From Pseudoalteromonas sp. T1lg88 (GTDB lineage Bacteria > Pseudomonadota > Gammaproteobacteria > Enterobacterales > Alteromonadaceae), in the NCBI RefSeq assembly GCF_002964765.1, contig NZ_PQCF01000032.1:310001-374000 (forward strand): a stretch of DNA of 64,000 nt, given 5' to 3'. Both the position numbers and the translations under genes were made by a program. This document shows positions 61,781 through 64,000 of the stretch, one piece after another (the first letter of the stretch is position 1; each line of letters begins with the position of its first letter). The notes beneath the pieces were generated by a model, which was given only the letters and a program-made list of their open reading frames with translations, was not told the origin of the DNA and searched no databases.

Positions 61781-64000
61781 GTTAGCGATACGATTATTTT
61801 TTAGAGAGTTGCGCCGTGGCGAGCTGACTGTGATCTGTGCCGCCATTGCTCTGGCGGTGATGACTGTATTAACCCTGTCGTCGGTGACCGACCGTATCGG
61901 CCAGGCTATTTTGCAAAAGTCTAACGCCTTTATCGCCGCCGACCGTGCCTTAGCCAGTAATCATGCCTTGCCTGAGAATTATCAAGAGCAGGCGCAAAAT
62001 ATGGGGTTGCAAACCGCCCGGCTGACCTTCTTCGATACCATGCTGTTTGCCAATGAGCGCATGCAATTGGCGGCCATCAAGGCGGCTTCACAAGCGTATC
62101 CTCTTAAGGGGGAGTTGCTGATAAAAGGGGATTTCGATGCCCCAGAGCAGGTTGCCAAGGGCGGTCCAGAGCCAGGCACGGTTTGGCTCAATGAGTCGGT
62201 GATGTATTCACTGGATTTAGCGGTGGGCGATAGCCTAGAGCTTGGCGCCGCGACCTTTAAGGTCAGTGCCATCTTAAGTGAAGAGCCGGACGCGCCCTTT
62301 AATATTTTCTCCGGCAGTCGTCGTGTGCTGCTCAATGAAGCGGACATTGACAAAACCAAGGTCATCCAGCCCGGAAGTCGGGTGTTTTATCGCCAGTTGT
62401 ATGCCGGCGATAGCGACAAGATTGAGGCCTTTTATCAGTGGTTAAAACCCCAACTGGCCGAGAATCAACGCTGGTATGGGGTTAAAGACAGACAGTCACC
62501 CATTTCCAACTCACTTGAACGCTCGGAGCGGTTTTTACTCTTGGCGGGTTTGCTTGGCATTATTCTCGCAGCCGTGGCCATTGCGGTGTCGGCAAAGCGT
62601 TATTGTGAGCGCCAGTACGACCCGGTGGCCATGATGAAAACCTTAGGCGGAGCGCGCTCGCAAATTCGCAATATCTATCTGCTGCACCTGGCCTTGGTGT
62701 GTGGCTTTTCGCTGCTGCTTGGCTTAGCGGCAGGGTATGGCCTGCAGTACGCGGCGGGCAATTACATGGCCGCCAATATGGATGTGCAGTTGCCCCCGGC
62801 GTCAATACGCCCTTGGTTAAGTGCGGTGTTTATCGGTGTGGTGTGCGCTGTAATGTTCTCCATTAAACCACTGCTGGATCTTTTTGATATTCCCCCCCTA
62901 AGGGTCTTGCGTCGCAACCTGGGTGACCGTTTATTGGTGAGTAAGATTCACCTTGCTCTGTCTGCCTTTACCGTCTTTGCTTTAATGTGGCTGTTCAGCG
63001 GTAAGATTATGATTACTATCATTTTATTCTTATCCTCGGCGGCGGTGGTTTTGGTGCTCTTTATCCTTTCCAAGCTGATTTTTGGCGGTGGCCGTAAGCT
63101 CGGCTTAAGCCCGGGAAACAGTTGGTCTTTGGCCATTGCCTCGATTCAAAAGCGGGCCAACGCCAATGCGGTGCAACTGATCAGTTTTGCACTGGCCATT
63201 AAGTTGCTGCTGTTTTTAATCGTACTGAAAAACGACATGATCAATGACTGGCAATCTCAGCTGCCAGCGGATGCGCCGAACGCCTTTTTAGTGAACATCA
63301 CCGAGGAAGAAAAGCAGCCGGTCGGTGATTACCTCGCGGCCCAGAATATAGAAGTGTCACGTTTTTACCCCACTATTCGCGGTCGTGTTAATGCCATCAA
63401 TGGCGAGCCCGTGGCCCGAGAGGTGTCGTTAGAGGACAACGAGAAAAAAGACGAGGAAGCGCGCTCGGGAGTGGGCCGCGAGCTCAACCTTACCTGGGTG
63501 AGTGAGATGCCAAGTCATAATACCTTAAGTGGCGGGCAATGGTTTGACGAGCAAAGCCGTCGCGAGGTGTCGGTGGAGCAGTCCATGGCCGAACGTTTGG
63601 ATATAAAGCTTGGCGACTCAGTGAGTTTTTTAATTGGCGCACAAAGCTTTGAGGCCAAGGTCACCAGCTTCCGCGAGGTGAACTGGTCCACCTTAAAGCC
63701 GAACTTCTTTATGATTTTAAGCCCGGATGTACTGGCGGATTTCCCCGCAACCTATATAGCCGCGGCGCGCATCGATGAGGGGCAAAGCAAGGCCTTTACC
63801 CAGTTGCTGCGTCAGTATCCGACCATCACAGCCATAGATGTCGATAACTTTGTCGATCAAATTCGCTCAACCATAGAGCAGGTCTCTTTGGCGATTGGTT
63901 TTGTGCTTGCCATAGTTGTGGTTTGCGGCGCCTTGGTGCTTATTTCTCAGGTACAGGCGAGTCTGGGTGAGCGCATGCAGGAGGTGGTGATACTTCGTAC
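61770..64000 (+). CDS. ybbP: ABC transporter permease YbbP (FtsX-like), truncated by window end
   Basis: Start ATG 61770 overlaps the ybbA stop; the frame is open to 64000 (743 codons). An N-terminal TM (about 16-42, VICAAIALAVMTVLTLSSV), periplasmic domain, then TM helices near residues 255-275 (LLAGLLGIILAAVAIAVS), 305-330, 350-365 and 405-435, and a final FtsX-like core beginning at IGFVLAIVVVCGALVLISQVQASLGERMQEVVILR. This is the MacB/FtsX permease pattern with two FtsX-like repeats, as in E. coli YbbP (804 aa), so about 60 residues are missing. Confidence 0.93.
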   Translation, partial: MWAKLAIRLFFRELRRGELTVICAAIALAVMTVLTLSSVTDRIGQAILQKSNAFIAADRALASNHALPENYQEQAQNMGLQTARLTFFDTMLFANERMQLAAIKAASQAYPLKGELLIKGDFDAPEQVAKGGPEPGTVWLNESVMYSLDLAVGDSLELGAATFKVSAILSEEPDAPFNIFSGSRRVLLNEADIDKTKVIQPGSRVFYRQLYAGDSDKIEAFYQWLKPQLAENQRWYGVKDRQSPISNSLERSERFLLLAGLLGIILAAVAIAVSAKRYCERQYDPVAMMKTLGGARSQIRNIYLLHLALVCGFSLLLGLAAGYGLQYAAGNYMAANMDVQLPPASIRPWLSAVFIGVVCAVMFSIKPLLDLFDIPPLRVLRRNLGDRLLVSKIHLALSAFTVFALMWLFSGKIMITIILFLSSAAVVLVLFILSKLIFGGGRKLGLSPGNSWSLAIASIQKRANANAVQLISFALAIKLLLFLIVLKNDMINDWQSQLPADAPNAFLVNITEEEKQPVGDYLAAQNIEVSRFYPTIRGRVNAINGEPVAREVSLEDNEKKDEEARSGVGRELNLTWVSEMPSHNTLSGGQWFDEQSRREVSVEQSMAERLDIKLGDSVSFLIGAQSFEAKVTSFREVNWSTLKPNFFMILSPDVLADFPATYIAAARIDEGQSKAFTQLLRQYPTITAIDVDNFVDQIRSTIEQVSLAIGFVLAIVVVCGALVLISQVQASLGERMQEVVILR

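Overview
The window is chromosomal DNA of a Gammaproteobacterium, most likely a marine or aquatic member of the Alteromonadales (Shewanella/Pseudoalteromonas-like). This rests on protein recognition and gene order: pspF|pspABC-ycjXF, apt-dnaX-ybaB-recR-htpG, sdaA-nudL-pabB, tesA|ybbA-ybbP, together with phhAB, leucine dehydrogenase and methionine gamma-lyase. Base composition looks even (about half GC by eye), coding density is high, and no prophage, integron, CRISPR array, rRNA operon or complete insertion sequence is visible.

Layout. 1-6.5 kb: envelope stress block (sapA end-truncated by the window, pspF, and divergent pspABC-ycjXF behind a sigma54-type promoter). 6.6-9.2 kb: methionine gamma-lyase and phenylalanine hydroxylase genes phhAB. 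9.3-16.5 kb: apt-dnaX-ybaB-(secreted unknown)-recR-htpG; dnaX carries a textbook -1 frameshift signal and htpG a sigma32-type promoter. 16.6-22.9 kb: a frameshifted isoaspartyl peptidase, a CBS protein, hrpA, a lone receiver-domain protein and a lone PilZ protein. 22.9-26.5 kb: rlmI, an HD hydrolase, a VOC protein, a YgjP-type metalloprotease and two tandem tRNA-Tyr genes. 26.7-34.8 kb: small secreted protein, YchJ, SOS-boxed SulA-like protein, AzgA-type purine permease, cysB, sdaA-nudL-pabB. 34.9-44 kb: class I fumarase, secreted S9 peptidase, leucine dehydrogenase, CAT-like acetyltransferase, and a propeller-GGDEF sensor. 44-54.4 kb: hrpB, mtfA, a frameshifted secreted TolB-propeller amidohydrolase, a Tim44-like protein, and an AraC regulator divergent from an aldehyde dehydrogenase. 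54.5-64 kb: secreted M17 aminopeptidase, XRE/membrane-protein pair, CNNM/CBS protein, LysR regulator, SnoaL-like protein, tRNA-Pro(GGG), tesA and the ybbA-ybbP ABC exporter (ybbP runs off the end).

Functionally the window is mostly housekeeping plus amino-acid and peptide catabolism (MegL, PhhAB, SdaA, LeuDH, S9 and M17 peptidases, isoaspartyl peptidase), consistent with a protein-degrading heterotroph. The least expected findings are: (1) a family of three short non-autonomous elements (two of 160 bp, one of 126 bp) with 15-bp terminal inverted repeats and TTA target duplications, inserted at or beside stop codons; (2) two long genes broken by what look like single missing bases; (3) three genes whose start codons lie within about 30 nt after an intrinsic-terminator-like hairpin; (4) an XRE/membrane-protein pair with a repeated TTAGCAAGGAGA-type box that overlaps a ribosome binding site. 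No clearly new defence or biosynthetic system was found.
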